Virus record (IMG/VR): IMGVR_UViG_3300025840_000048
Coordinates: 1 to 50,936 of that record
Source of the DNA: a virus
Reading direction: 5' to 3' (one strand)
DNA: 50,936 bases
A program made the position numbers and the translations under genes. Every line of letters begins with the position of its first letter. Position 1 is the stretch's first letter. This document shows positions 28,601 to 34,522 of this stretch, piece by piece. Under the pieces are notes generated by a model that was not told the origin of the DNA, did no database searches, and saw only the letters and a list, made by a program, of their open reading frames with translations.

Positions 28601-30576
28601 TGTCTTGTTTTATTCTCAACAAGACTCCAGCCTGATTCAAACACATTCTCTGTAAGAGATGAATTTATTTTGATACTACCACTTGCTGTGTCTTGTAAAA
28701 TATTTTGATTATTTTTTGCATAAACAAAACTAGAATCGTCCCAGTCAAACTCAAATACAATATCACCAATATTGTTTACGTTTTGATATTCAATCGGAAA
28801 TCCTAGTACAGGATCATTAGCACCGGTACCAACTTTATAACTTACAAGTTCATTTCCTTTAAAGTTTTCAACACCATAACTTAAATCTGAAAAACTTACT
28901 CCTTGCTGATCAAATAAATCAAATAACGGTGATTGATTGATTTTTGTTTTTTGTTGTGCCTTAACCCATTCGGTTCCGTTAAAATACCAACTGGTTCCTT
29001 TATTACTAATACCTTTGGTTACAACAACACCCTGTCCTTGTACAGGAGTGTCAACTTCTTCTAGATGTAGTCTACTTTTTCCACCATGTTCAATAAATTG
29101 AACTTCATAAATTTTACCTTTAACAGTAATGTCAGGGTCAGCATTAAAAGTTACTCTCATGCCTGCTGTTAAATCTATTTGATCAATATAATAACCGATG
29201 TGACCTTCAATGTCGCTGAAAACGTCTTTAGTAACAGTGTCAATTAAATCTATATTACCTAACCCTTGAACAGCAAAGTTGTGTAACTGAATGTTAGGTA
29301 AAAATTCTATAATAGGTCGTTTAGCACGTAGATTTTCATCTAGTACAGTTGTTGTATTGTTATACTTGGCTGTTTTTTCAATAACTTCCTTATGGAACCA
29401 TCTATTATATCTACTCCAAGGATTTTTATCAATGCTTGCACGATTAATTGTAACATACTCTGGTGTTTCAGGAGAACTTTCTGCATCATCATAAGGTGTT
29501 TGATCAAATGACTCAATGTCAAATTCATAATCAAAGTTTTGTCCATATCCTTCCGGAGTGTCAAATTCGCTTACAGGTAATAATTTAATTTTATCACCAA
29601 CTCCTTCAACATAAAAGTTCTTATTTTTATATGTGCTAGGAGTAACATTTCCGTCAAAATTTACCTTTAGTCCGTTTGTAAATTCAACACCATTCGAACT
29701 TGTGTATTCTGATTTGCCTAAAATTTCTGTAGGGATATTAATGTTTAATTCATCTTCAGCATTTTTGATTTCAAAAATTCCCTGCATCTCTTGATGATTA
29801 CCGCAGGTGTAGTAAAGGATATCTGGAGCACCTTTTGATACCGTAAAGATTACTGCACCATTTTCTGTACCATTGTTTGTAATACCACTGTCATACTGAT
29901 CATCACTTCCTGTAGTTTTAGCAAGTTTGATATAAAAAGGATGACCTGGAGCATTAATTTCAAACTTGTATGTTGCTCCTCTAAATAACTTAATAACAGG
30001 ATTAGAACTGCTACCGTCTGGTGTAAACACCCATGCTTTTGAATTTTGATTAGTTACCGTAAAAGCACTAATGGTTCCTTCTGCTAATCCTGTAATTGTA
30101 ACAGGACTAGGACCTTGGGGTAACCAATAGTACTGTCTATAATTTGCAATTTTATCAAAATCAATGTGTGGATTCCACGCATAGTATTTGCTTGAAAATA
30201 GTTTATCGTGGTTGTCTGTGTTTGAATTAAAATAATTTAATTGATTAAGTAAGTCGTCATATGTACCTAACCAATTTGTTCGATCATCAAACTCGTCTCT
30301 GATTACAACACTAGGTAATAGATTATATCTTCTTCTATTTGATGTTGGTTCTGGAATATATCTATCATTCGGAGAAACAGTTTTGGAATATCTACTTCCA
30401 ACAAAACCATTAATTCTCTCTAGTTGTCCTTTTGAAATTAAAGGGTCAACTGTAGACCCAAGAAACTTCTTGTTTGCTTCTGTTCTAAAGAACATCGGCA
30501 GTAATGCGGAACTGTTTCTATATTTGTCCTTGTTCGTTGAATTGACAGGAACGTTGCTATTGTCACTATAAGCCAT
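16630..30576 (-). CDS. Giant virion adhesin-like protein (4648 residues) with cupredoxin-like, FG-GAP and YHYH domains
   Basis: A single unbroken 13.9-kb frame fills over a quarter of the window. Domains seen: a cupredoxin-like segment at ~190-270 with H212 and CGNHQEM (C258, H261, M264), a full type-1 copper ligand set; FG-GAP/integrin-type propeller repeats at ~2090-2575 (FGxS...LxxGAP...GxVYxY); several GxGYxxxPxVxxxGGG modules (~2990-3040, ~3340, ~3640); a YHYH domain at ~3375-3580 (NGVYHYHSDP); and repeated VxVNGxxxxxxxDY modules at ~3990-4400. It lies between gp6 and the fibres, so it is probably a baseplate-anchored long fibre or adhesin. Its ATG overlaps the gp6 stop (TAATG). The N-terminal ~180 residues match no domain I know and may be the anchor. 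The adhesin role is inferred. Confidence 0.8.
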   Translation of the reverse strand: MAYSDNSNVPVNSTNKDKYRNSSALLPMFFRTEANKKFLGSTVDPLISKGQLERINGFVGSRYSKTVSPNDRYIPEPTSNRRRYNLLPSVVIRDEFDDRTNWLGTYDDLLNQLNYFNSNTDNHDKLFSSKYYAWNPHIDFDKIANYRQYYWLPQGPSPVTITGLAEGTISAFTVTNQNSKAWVFTPDGSSSNPVIKLFRGATYKFEINAPGHPFYIKLAKTTGSDDQYDSGITNNGTENGAVIFTVSKGAPDILYYTCGNHQEMQGIFEIKNAEDELNINIPTEILGKSEYTSSNGVEFTNGLKVNFDGNVTPSTYKNKNFYVEGVGDKIKLLPVSEFDTPEGYGQNFDYEFDIESFDQTPYDDAESSPETPEYVTINRASIDKNPWSRYNRWFHKEVIEKTAKYNNTTTVLDENLRAKRPIIEFLPNIQLHNFAVQGLGNIDLIDTVTKDVFSDIEGHIGYYIDQIDLTAGMRVTFNADPDITVKGKIYEVQFIEHGGKSRLHLEEVDTPVQGQGVVVTKGISNKGTSWYFNGTEWVKAQQKTKINQSPLFDLFDQQGVSFSDLSYGVENFKGNELVSYKVGTGANDPVLGFPIEYQNVNNIGDIVFEFDWDDSSFVYAKNNQNILQDTASGSIKINSSLTENVFESGWSLVENKTRQKIVQLNDTTIETPFIEIIAIQDPGLYINADSISIQVDGNILKPTTGFTTRKSENGKQLFVDFVNSVPSDTRIITKILTDKLPTTFGFYDTPINLTNNSENNDLKIFTLGSVTDHVNTIFVNDRRIHGKFNSTSNARDIKDLYKNGTRYVKHQGSLLPTIFGLIDSETNVIKSVRKNAVDYNIFKQKFIETFEQIEISGLPRDDVDDILYKISLNNNVQSPYYYSDMAGYGRTLTKLEYEVTTFEQQVFGIQSNFNLKEISNRSIYVYYNGEHLINSIDYEFDLTDNTVILKRPTSIGDTVVVYEYETVGNVIPNTPTKLGLYPKYTPKIYVDNTYVTPTKVIQGHDGSKTKAYDDYRDDIILELEKRIYNNIKIEYKRNVFDNNEFRPGCFRKTEFNYNEYVDVFRDDFGYWANLYEIDYLKNNTSVEGDVFSYNLTNTKDTINNEDLPGYWRQVYKKFFDTDRPHTDPWEMLGYSEKPNWWEGRYGSAPYTKGNDILWNDLENGFDFGTGKENKIYARPGLSKIIPVNEYGELLSPIEANLVSGFISTNLDNDWVFGDGGPAEYAWRSSSWYPFAEQVALALLKPANYLTTQFDTSQNIVSPSGNIIYKSTGKIIDFTDVKVHNLYYNNVRYFGSGYHVFVVDYLKDKGQDVKTGYYDRLSNTSMNLTYKTGAFVNKERLRILLESSNPNSPDKSIFLPQENYEIAFRKSNPVFTAKMSGIIVEKVDTGYLIKGYDKYQPVFKIFKPILSERDSAEVIGGTTAKFVLWQERKFYGIGQIVQYEESYYRTKEDHTSGTTFDQTKYSRLAELPLSGGTSVQKPRRFEETITEIPYNIVLPNVQEVYNVIIGYEKYLETLGFLFDEQINELGELSNWSFSGKEFLYWTTQAWSTGSIITLSPFAQKVKFKYSTGQVDNVLDTFYEYTIFSAGGNPLPRANISTVRGEGMFVLSSKDTPEGIYNVQLNLIQKEHIVVLDDKTIFGDIIYDQEAGYRQERIKLIGFKTTEWDGDLYSPGFVYDEAKISPWQQFKDYNLGDVVKYKTKFYSAKSFLAGVETFNYSDWIYLENEPNAELLPNLDFKISNFEDFYNLDSETFDVNTTELSQHLIGYQKRFYLDNLIQDNISQYKFYQGFIKEKGTANAIDKISRLKVDDVQTNVAYDEEWAFKVGSLGSTSTVKEIDFTLDETLNVDNPQAYDFVSSVTTNTTPGNNIQLLANKIAVKPADYDNNPWPVTTISAIDGITSEYINKLPVAGYPRLDDIPTTAFSYNDLVGSSIINQLDDGDIIWVAKDKNKDWNVYQLKAIPARVVETDDLNTDFLDGKITLNTDIDHNLVKGQIISIKNFNDDVDNVYLVDEVLSNTRFKVIGNDTSSTLEDSAGGTILEFLSLRVTNPDDINDLKNVSKITAGTLVFADDDGTGKWAVYQKINAFNEQKWSGPNQLVGQQFGYNIASADNGRLIVVAAPGYGDEGQIYVLAREFNTGIATLQTTQGFAISDNSSDNIVSDAGRPALGTSLALSNDGSVLAAGAPTASNFKAVDDSSYKDNFRVSVGDFTAIPSDFSREGVVTLHTYDTEDNLFKRNYVIGCSEPETDAFFGTSLLVSNTKLLVGAPGKTAHQGKVYIYDKATLADGSTVDWNISDHHILSIPNSRDGDRFGTSMTGTKDLSLIAVSAPGYELQSDDSSASKGAVFVYRLHNNEYQLLQTISSTTFNQIDAGDQFGYAVSMSENGNTLIISAPFEDAGNINAGAVFYFKKTGDDSSQDLYTYQQTIFSPLKELEEKFGSNISVNPAGDGFAVWSEHGRNVLTTSFDKYTRLEDSSLEETTLETTFDANSLKLVDENYASGTVFTYSLLNTKFVFGQKVNSETLKSFDAFGKGMNYTNNSLLIGAPNHDQYGTGALGALWSFQKVKTGGWNKLRTQDNPVDPYSVKKTFTYNTVTNRVKDFLETVDPVKGKIPYLAEAEITYKSDVDPASYTQGDSSVTVRPTTAWTEEHVGELWWDLSTVAYVWYEQGDTEYRKTNWGTLFPGSSVDVYEWVETDLLPSEWAEITGSVEGTSLGFSGTPKYGDDIYVTKNIYNRNTSGFETRYYYWVKNKITTPDNANRKLPAVEVANIIEDPQAYGIKSIQLLSKNAISISNVKTTLDDQNVNLNIQYRNVETDIPEHNEWQLVGEKQDQKIENELLVKKLIDSLVGYDSQGNPVPDPALPVTRKYGLQIRPRQSIFVDRLKALKTIVTFCNDVMSKTRVVDTKNIQPLFEKDAEPGSGSGKWDLKIDDFEEISQIGTQDLVTATATATLTNGKVSKVVVNNQGYGYVNAPEITLIGDGTGAKLKANIDSRGRITSIDILKKGENYSYLNLEIRPFKVLVSVDETANNNWSLYEWVSSVNNWTRTNTQTYDLNRFWSYKDYIVNGFNVDEIINYKITAPYELNTITPASGELVQIDNAGDGNKMILRKVNANGTFSNDYDLMYKAKSTIQINSSIYNYQELNFGFAGLENYDVNLFDSEPITETRKILETLKNNIFVDDLKANWNELFFIAIRYVFSEQSFVDWAFKSSFINVTNNLGTLSRKLNYKVSDPGYIESYIKEVKPYKTVIRNFINNYESLENVNAGTTDFDLPSYWDEENKRFVAVKITDDKISEQPYANWFDNYKFSVGRIDVTEEGAGYTEPPLVVISGGRTNKPTITQTSQFRPLVTTDYTDTRFFVKTTSIPDHGFLRNPGVNTVTAQNFTFEITRTPVEALDKVATPLGEIGVAVNGVVFYNPKAALTEVRNGIEYELNAVESHEELGIDDGSGHPQENGVYHYHSDPRLMYTKDKNNHSPLLGYALDGYPIYGPYGWDSPTGRSNPRVMTSSYILKQTPRADGSDSDGRYIEDFEYVTGLGDLDQHNGRTCNTPEYPDGTYAYFVTVDPADVNKAVYPYIIGPTYYGAPILPNGNKTLPGDAVVDAAAVAYTSRGIVREIVVTNPGSGYASAPTVTLAGGGGDNAVTKPALGYAILENKKVRINTVNMTFDRLSSNKIIQTQTQTDTFRATTGQVRFKLTYLPTLDKREIDININNETVYIENYQVSIVTAKNRTYKKKEGYIIFNTPPGANATVKIEYKKSIDLMQATDRINYYYQPTAGMLGKDPAQLMTGVEYDGVQVQGLEFDISVGWDGLPWFSHGWDTFSGTNTDYAFRADGTTTTFTLPYTPESGQEINVYFDNVRQDPTNTPTIVGDGNTTTFTLGVAALDGTLVVFRQKESDGSLVPTDVNNLDAIIQGGNFSYSTATGTRPEDISLDGDGFVTPDTSHAPEEVVPGQVFDSLSMSVYNSPADGSPLIVTNRYYGNSIKRNYGFDLYPGTQDSIFVSVAGVYLENGIGYTIDYQNKEIDFVDAPEIGELVTIQTLNVGGANILERKRFVNDDSSTLFRLTANYNDVKSAFVTVNGVSQSYQILKDTDTGSAEILLTNPPDTISSGSIIEITALSISEKTYSEIIKETITDDGSSMSYRLTNIPGNIAPYHNMVIAEVKDLDTGTITRLLPPDTVYYVSNGITQQYTVSQDPEYPTFFLALGEIEVHLNGIKLVPIRDFNFDTQTNLVTFNQNVLNSGDAIAITILRNHEYELNVTGDSAGDTEANLVIIKNRASLPTNAEYQVTTFTNHDANLIRKEVYTGKLGGTYKLSRPAIDSNYIWVEIDGTPIVAERDYKVLDNNTTVEIDDKFTVTPTSRIVITTFSEEISYDSIGYRIFNDMLHRSHYKRISDQDSTTLAVKLDNTDKKISLTDASFLQTPSPENKVPGVIWIDRERIEFYKINGNDLEQIVRGTLGTGVKTSYSAGTKVIDAGPSQTVPYIETVNVYQGVIRQGLPNGTKEHVLETINISSEANAHDQVEVYLGGRKLQKPTVSTNPIKVHNVEIAYDSDETNSQGTSSDVLQTPEFTIEAVGDSTGKNYYKLVLRDEPQLGLELKVVQKQGRVWHEQGVNSASTGTTLQRAETAQAKFLLERPSGLPVINIRE

Positions 30577-33500
30577 TAGTAAGTACTACCTCCGCTACTT
30601 GAAGTGCTAGTTGAAGTAACGGAAACTGTACCTACTTGGTCGACGCTACTTACAACATTTCCTGATGACTGTAAGTTTGCGGCTGTTAGACTATCTATAA
30701 TTTCAACGTTATCTACTGTAGCACTGCTAATAAAAATTTCATCTGACTTGCTTGTTATTTGGAACAAAGATCCAAATGCTTGACTATTGCTACGAGGAAC
30801 AATAACAATATTTGCTAAATCCGGCGCCAATTTATTGTGAACATACGTTGCTAATTCTGTAAAAAAGAAGGTGTCACCAAAATCCCAGTTCTGTATATCA
30901 AAGAATTCATTAATCGCAGATATTACACCCGACTTTAATTGATTATCACTAATTGCACTTTGTTGTGATCTTACAATTTTAAATTGTGCTTGAAGATCCG
31001 TATCAGCGTTTGATCCAAAAAGTTCTCTATATTTTACTGTATGAAAAATTAATGTATCACTAATCGATTTAACCTTTTCTAATGCAGGTTCAAATTGACT
31101 TCTAAGTTGTTCTGAACTTGGTTCTTCTGGTTTTGTTCCGCCATTGTTGATATAATATCTATAAGAATCATCATATGCTTCAGTTAACATATATAAATCA
31201 ATTATATTTGTTTTACTTGGATCTAATCTACGATCATTTTCAGCATTGTGAATATATTGAAACTTAACACCATCTCTGCCTGGTTTTGCAAAATAAGAAT
31301 TTTGTAAATCTAAAGAACCTGTTGTTGAATTGTAACTCTTTACAACATTTTCTGTTGACCCGTAGAAATAAAATAATTGTCCATTTGTATAATCACTTAG
31401 TGCAGGAATACTGCTTTCTTTATCAAAAATTATAAAGTTGGTTGCAGAAACTTTTTTTGCAACAGTAACATTATCAACTACAGTATTTTGAAAGAAAACA
31501 AATTTATCTTTATATCCTCTAACGTCAACAGAATCGGGTGCAACAACATTTATAAAACTGTCTGGATCATCAATCATTCCGTCGTCATCAGAATCATACA
31601 AATTGACTTCTACTCTGTTAGTATCTTCAAATCCATCTGGATTTCTAATAGTACCTGTGATTTCCCATGGATAATCTTTTGTTAATATAGTATCCAATAT
31701 TGGATCTTCATTAACTTTTAAAATTTTAACTTGATCTTTGATTACTAATCCTGTTTTAGGATCGTATGTCTTTCCTCTTGCATCAACATAAAATTGTACT
31801 AGATTTTCACTTTCAAATCTATAATCTAATCCACGATATGTAACTGTGTAAGTTTCACCGTCTGTTTCAAATAATACAAACCAACTTTTATCTGCTTTTG
31901 TTCCAGATATATCACCTTCTCTATCTAAACTAAAAGGATCAATAGTGTTAACATTGGCGTTTGTTACAATTTTCCAAGTAAGTGTTGATTGATCGTATCT
32001 GATTCCAAAGTTTTTATAGTTAAACACTAGGTCAACTATTTCTGTTTCAATATCGCTTGGTAAATCAGTAACAATATTAGGAATAATTTCACTTGGTATT
32101 GACAGTGCTGGAATAACTTCACTTAATATAATAGGACCAGTACCGTCATCCAACGCTCCTAATCCGCCATTTGAACCATCACCAACAACATTTAAAACTT
32201 TAACCCAGATGTAATCTCTAGTAGTTTTTGTTTTTGTTGTTGTTAACTCGCCATTAGGTAAAAAGTATCGCCCACTTGGAGGAACAAATTTAATCATTGA
32301 ATCAGTTGCAATAAATTTGAAGTTGTTTCCAGTAAATGATCCGACAGTGATTGGTGCACCATTAACTGTATTTCTAAAATAACCAGTAACTCCACCTGTC
32401 GTATTTGTTGACTTTACCCAATCAATGTTAAGTCCTGTGGTGTTAACCCTTGGAAACTTATCATAGTAAAAACTTTTTGTTGCAATTCCGGCAATAATTG
32501 GCTCGACTCTATTTCTAAGAACACCTAATACATCGTTTCTAGATGAAAACGTAAATGCAAAATCAACTTCAAAATCATTTTTATAAATTATGCCGTCGTC
32601 TGCAATTATGTTGGTGCTTGAATATTTTCCTGTTGGATCTTTAATTTCAAACTGTCTACTAATTCCACTGCTTGCTCTGTTAACTGCTTTTGCCTTAACA
32701 ATTTGTGGACTTGAAGTTAAAGGAAAAGTATTATAATCTTCTCCTGTAATCATTCTATTTTGTGTGTAGTAGGCCTGTGGTGCATTACGTTTGATGTTAT
32801 CAACACTTTCTGTTGCACTTGCATTTGTCACTGTTGACTGTAAAGCACATTGCAATATTAATGTATTTTGTTGTCCTGACTTACTTGTGTAACCAATCTC
32901 TAAAACAATGTTTTGCATATCTGCAGGTCTAATTGTGTAAGTTGCACCTTTTGAAATTCTGTAATATGTTTTAAAAGTTCCGTTAGGTAGATCACCAAAA
33001 TTTCCATCAGCAAAGTTCAAACTAATTTGATCTAAATCTCTAGAAACAACAGTATAAATTTTTCTATTATTATTTGAAATAGAATTATATATTGCATTAC
33101 TGCCAATAGTGCTGTCTAACTTAGTCCATTCGGTTTTGTAATTTCCAAACTGATCTAATTCCCATAACCAAACATCTGAATTGTTTATGTCTGGAGTATT
33201 TAGATTAATGATTTCATTGTTTGAAGGATCGTTAATTGTAAAATCTGAAGTAACTAATTCTCCTTGTTTAAAATGTACAAAGAATCCTGTGTTCTCAGAA
33301 CTATTTCCTTTTTTGTCATTTCTATATAACAATCCAAATGTATTCCCTGGTAAAGGAGTTTCTTCACTAATGTTTGTTGAATCAATTTTAGCACTAACCA
33401 CATCAAATGGAGTTTGTGTACCGTTAATTGATTTACTAAAAGTAAAAACAGGAATATCTGTGTTGTTACTGTTTACTTTATATAAATCAGTTTGTATTCC

Positions 33501-34040
33501 GCCAATAATTTCAGACGAATTAGGTTTACCGTAAATTGTTGATCCAGAAAATGCACTATTCATAATAGTAATTGTCTGTTCTAACCAATTTGGATTTGAA
33601 TCATCGTTCCAAGTTATAAATCTACTTCTTAAAGGAGTTCCTGAACTATCTGTTAAATTTTCTGTGGTTTGAATTCCTGTAACTTTTAAAATTCCGCTTG
33701 CACATTCATTTCTTTTGTTGTTATAACCAACAAGTCTAGCAAGTCGTAACACACTTTCTTTTTTCTCAGCAGTTTCAATAAAGTTTTCTCTAGCATTTAA
33801 GTCAACACGATAACTTAAACTTTGTCCTAAAAATGCAATAACGTCAATTAGTGCAAGATATTCACTTGATTCAATATAGTCATTGTAATCTTCTGGATAA
33901 TTCTTACGTAGGTAGTTGATCATTGTCCTACGAATAGTAGGAAAATCATATGCTGTAAAGTCTGCGTCTGTGAATGATCGATAGATCTTAGACCAGTCTT
34001 CTGTAACTAAAAGTGAGTTTTGTCTGTCATAACTTGCCAT
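30576..34040 (-). CDS. 6: Baseplate wedge protein gp6 (baseplate J-like)
   Basis: The N-terminal region (TIRRTMINYLRKNYPEDYNDYIESSE...VIAFLGQSLSYRVDLNARENF, residues ~35-95) is the conserved start of T4 gp6 and baseplate J-like proteins, which form the dimeric wedge ring around the hub. At 1154 residues it is much longer than T4 gp6 (about 660), with extra beta-rich insertions in the middle. The distal part (near residue 1040) keeps the helical IVRSQQSAISDNQ...AINEFFDIQNWDFGD stretch. It follows gp25 by 37 nt and overlaps the giant gene, giving the order gp25-gp6-adhesin. Confidence 0.9.
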   Translation of the reverse strand: MASYDRQNSLLVTEDWSKIYRSFTDADFTAYDFPTIRRTMINYLRKNYPEDYNDYIESSEYLALIDVIAFLGQSLSYRVDLNARENFIETAEKKESVLRLARLVGYNNKRNECASGILKVTGIQTTENLTDSSGTPLRSRFITWNDDSNPNWLEQTITIMNSAFSGSTIYGKPNSSEIIGGIQTDLYKVNSNNTDIPVFTFSKSINGTQTPFDVVSAKIDSTNISEETPLPGNTFGLLYRNDKKGNSSENTGFFVHFKQGELVTSDFTINDPSNNEIINLNTPDINNSDVWLWELDQFGNYKTEWTKLDSTIGSNAIYNSISNNNRKIYTVVSRDLDQISLNFADGNFGDLPNGTFKTYYRISKGATYTIRPADMQNIVLEIGYTSKSGQQNTLILQCALQSTVTNASATESVDNIKRNAPQAYYTQNRMITGEDYNTFPLTSSPQIVKAKAVNRASSGISRQFEIKDPTGKYSSTNIIADDGIIYKNDFEVDFAFTFSSRNDVLGVLRNRVEPIIAGIATKSFYYDKFPRVNTTGLNIDWVKSTNTTGGVTGYFRNTVNGAPITVGSFTGNNFKFIATDSMIKFVPPSGRYFLPNGELTTTKTKTTRDYIWVKVLNVVGDGSNGGLGALDDGTGPIILSEVIPALSIPSEIIPNIVTDLPSDIETEIVDLVFNYKNFGIRYDQSTLTWKIVTNANVNTIDPFSLDREGDISGTKADKSWFVLFETDGETYTVTYRGLDYRFESENLVQFYVDARGKTYDPKTGLVIKDQVKILKVNEDPILDTILTKDYPWEITGTIRNPDGFEDTNRVEVNLYDSDDDGMIDDPDSFINVVAPDSVDVRGYKDKFVFFQNTVVDNVTVAKKVSATNFIIFDKESSIPALSDYTNGQLFYFYGSTENVVKSYNSTTGSLDLQNSYFAKPGRDGVKFQYIHNAENDRRLDPSKTNIIDLYMLTEAYDDSYRYYINNGGTKPEEPSSEQLRSQFEPALEKVKSISDTLIFHTVKYRELFGSNADTDLQAQFKIVRSQQSAISDNQLKSGVISAINEFFDIQNWDFGDTFFFTELATYVHNKLAPDLANIVIVPRSNSQAFGSLFQITSKSDEIFISSATVDNVEIIDSLTAANLQSSGNVVSSVDQVGTVSVTSTSTSSSGGSTY

Positions 34041-34045
34041 GCAAA

Positions 34046-34056
34046 TATTTACCTTA
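34046..34056 (-). promoter_or_regulatory. Candidate late-promoter-like element upstream of gp6
   Basis: The minus-strand 11-mer TAAGGTAAATA lies in the short gp25-gp6 gap, 5 bp before ATG. The same 11-mer precedes the last fibre gene (8729-8739). It may instead supply the AAGG ribosome-binding site for gp6, with 11 nt to the ATG, so promoter status is doubtful. Confidence 0.3.
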
Positions 34057-34077
34057 AATTATAAACTGCGTATATTA

Positions 34078-34518
34078 TTACCGACTGCTTAAACCACTGT
34101 CTCGATCAAACTTTAGGACCATTGTTTCAATGTGGTTATAAGCACTAAATTCAAGTTCTAACAACACTTGTATTCCATACCCTTTTTCTTCAATGATTAT
34201 GTTACGTGCATCGACCCTAGGATCTTCCGCAATAATTCTTGAAACATCTTCCATTAGTTTTTCTCTAACTGATTCAGTAAGTGGTTCGTACAGTATACCC
34301 CAAATCATAGTACCAAACTCCGGATTATATATTTTTTCTCCTTTGCGTATGTTAAAATGATTAAGAATATCTTGTTTTATTAGTTCTGTGTCATATAAAG
34401 AAAATGACTTTGAATTTTCGTTAATCGTAGATATTCCTTTGTAAAACTGCGATACTTTCGTAGCATTGTTTACATTAGAAGTTTTTGTTTGTATGTTTAT
34501 TTCTTTATACTGTCCCAT
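34078..34518 (-). CDS. 25: Baseplate wedge protein gp25
   Basis: The 146-residue protein contains the GPW/gp25 family core: RKGEKIYNPEFGTMIWGILYEPL (split here as RKGEKIYNPEFG and MIWGILYEPL), then a helical SVREKLMEDVSRIIAEDPRV segment. gp25 is a short wedge component related to the sheath-initiating protein of contractile injection systems. Length is close to T4 gp25 (132). It follows gp5 by 4 nt and precedes gp6, the usual baseplate order. Confidence 0.92.
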   Translation of the reverse strand: MGQYKEINIQTKTSNVNNATKVSQFYKGISTINENSKSFSLYDTELIKQDILNHFNIRKGEKIYNPEFGTMIWGILYEPLTESVREKLMEDVSRIIAEDPRVDARNIIIEEKGYGIQVLLELEFSAYNHIETMVLKFDRDSGLSSR

Positions 34519-34522
34519 AACT

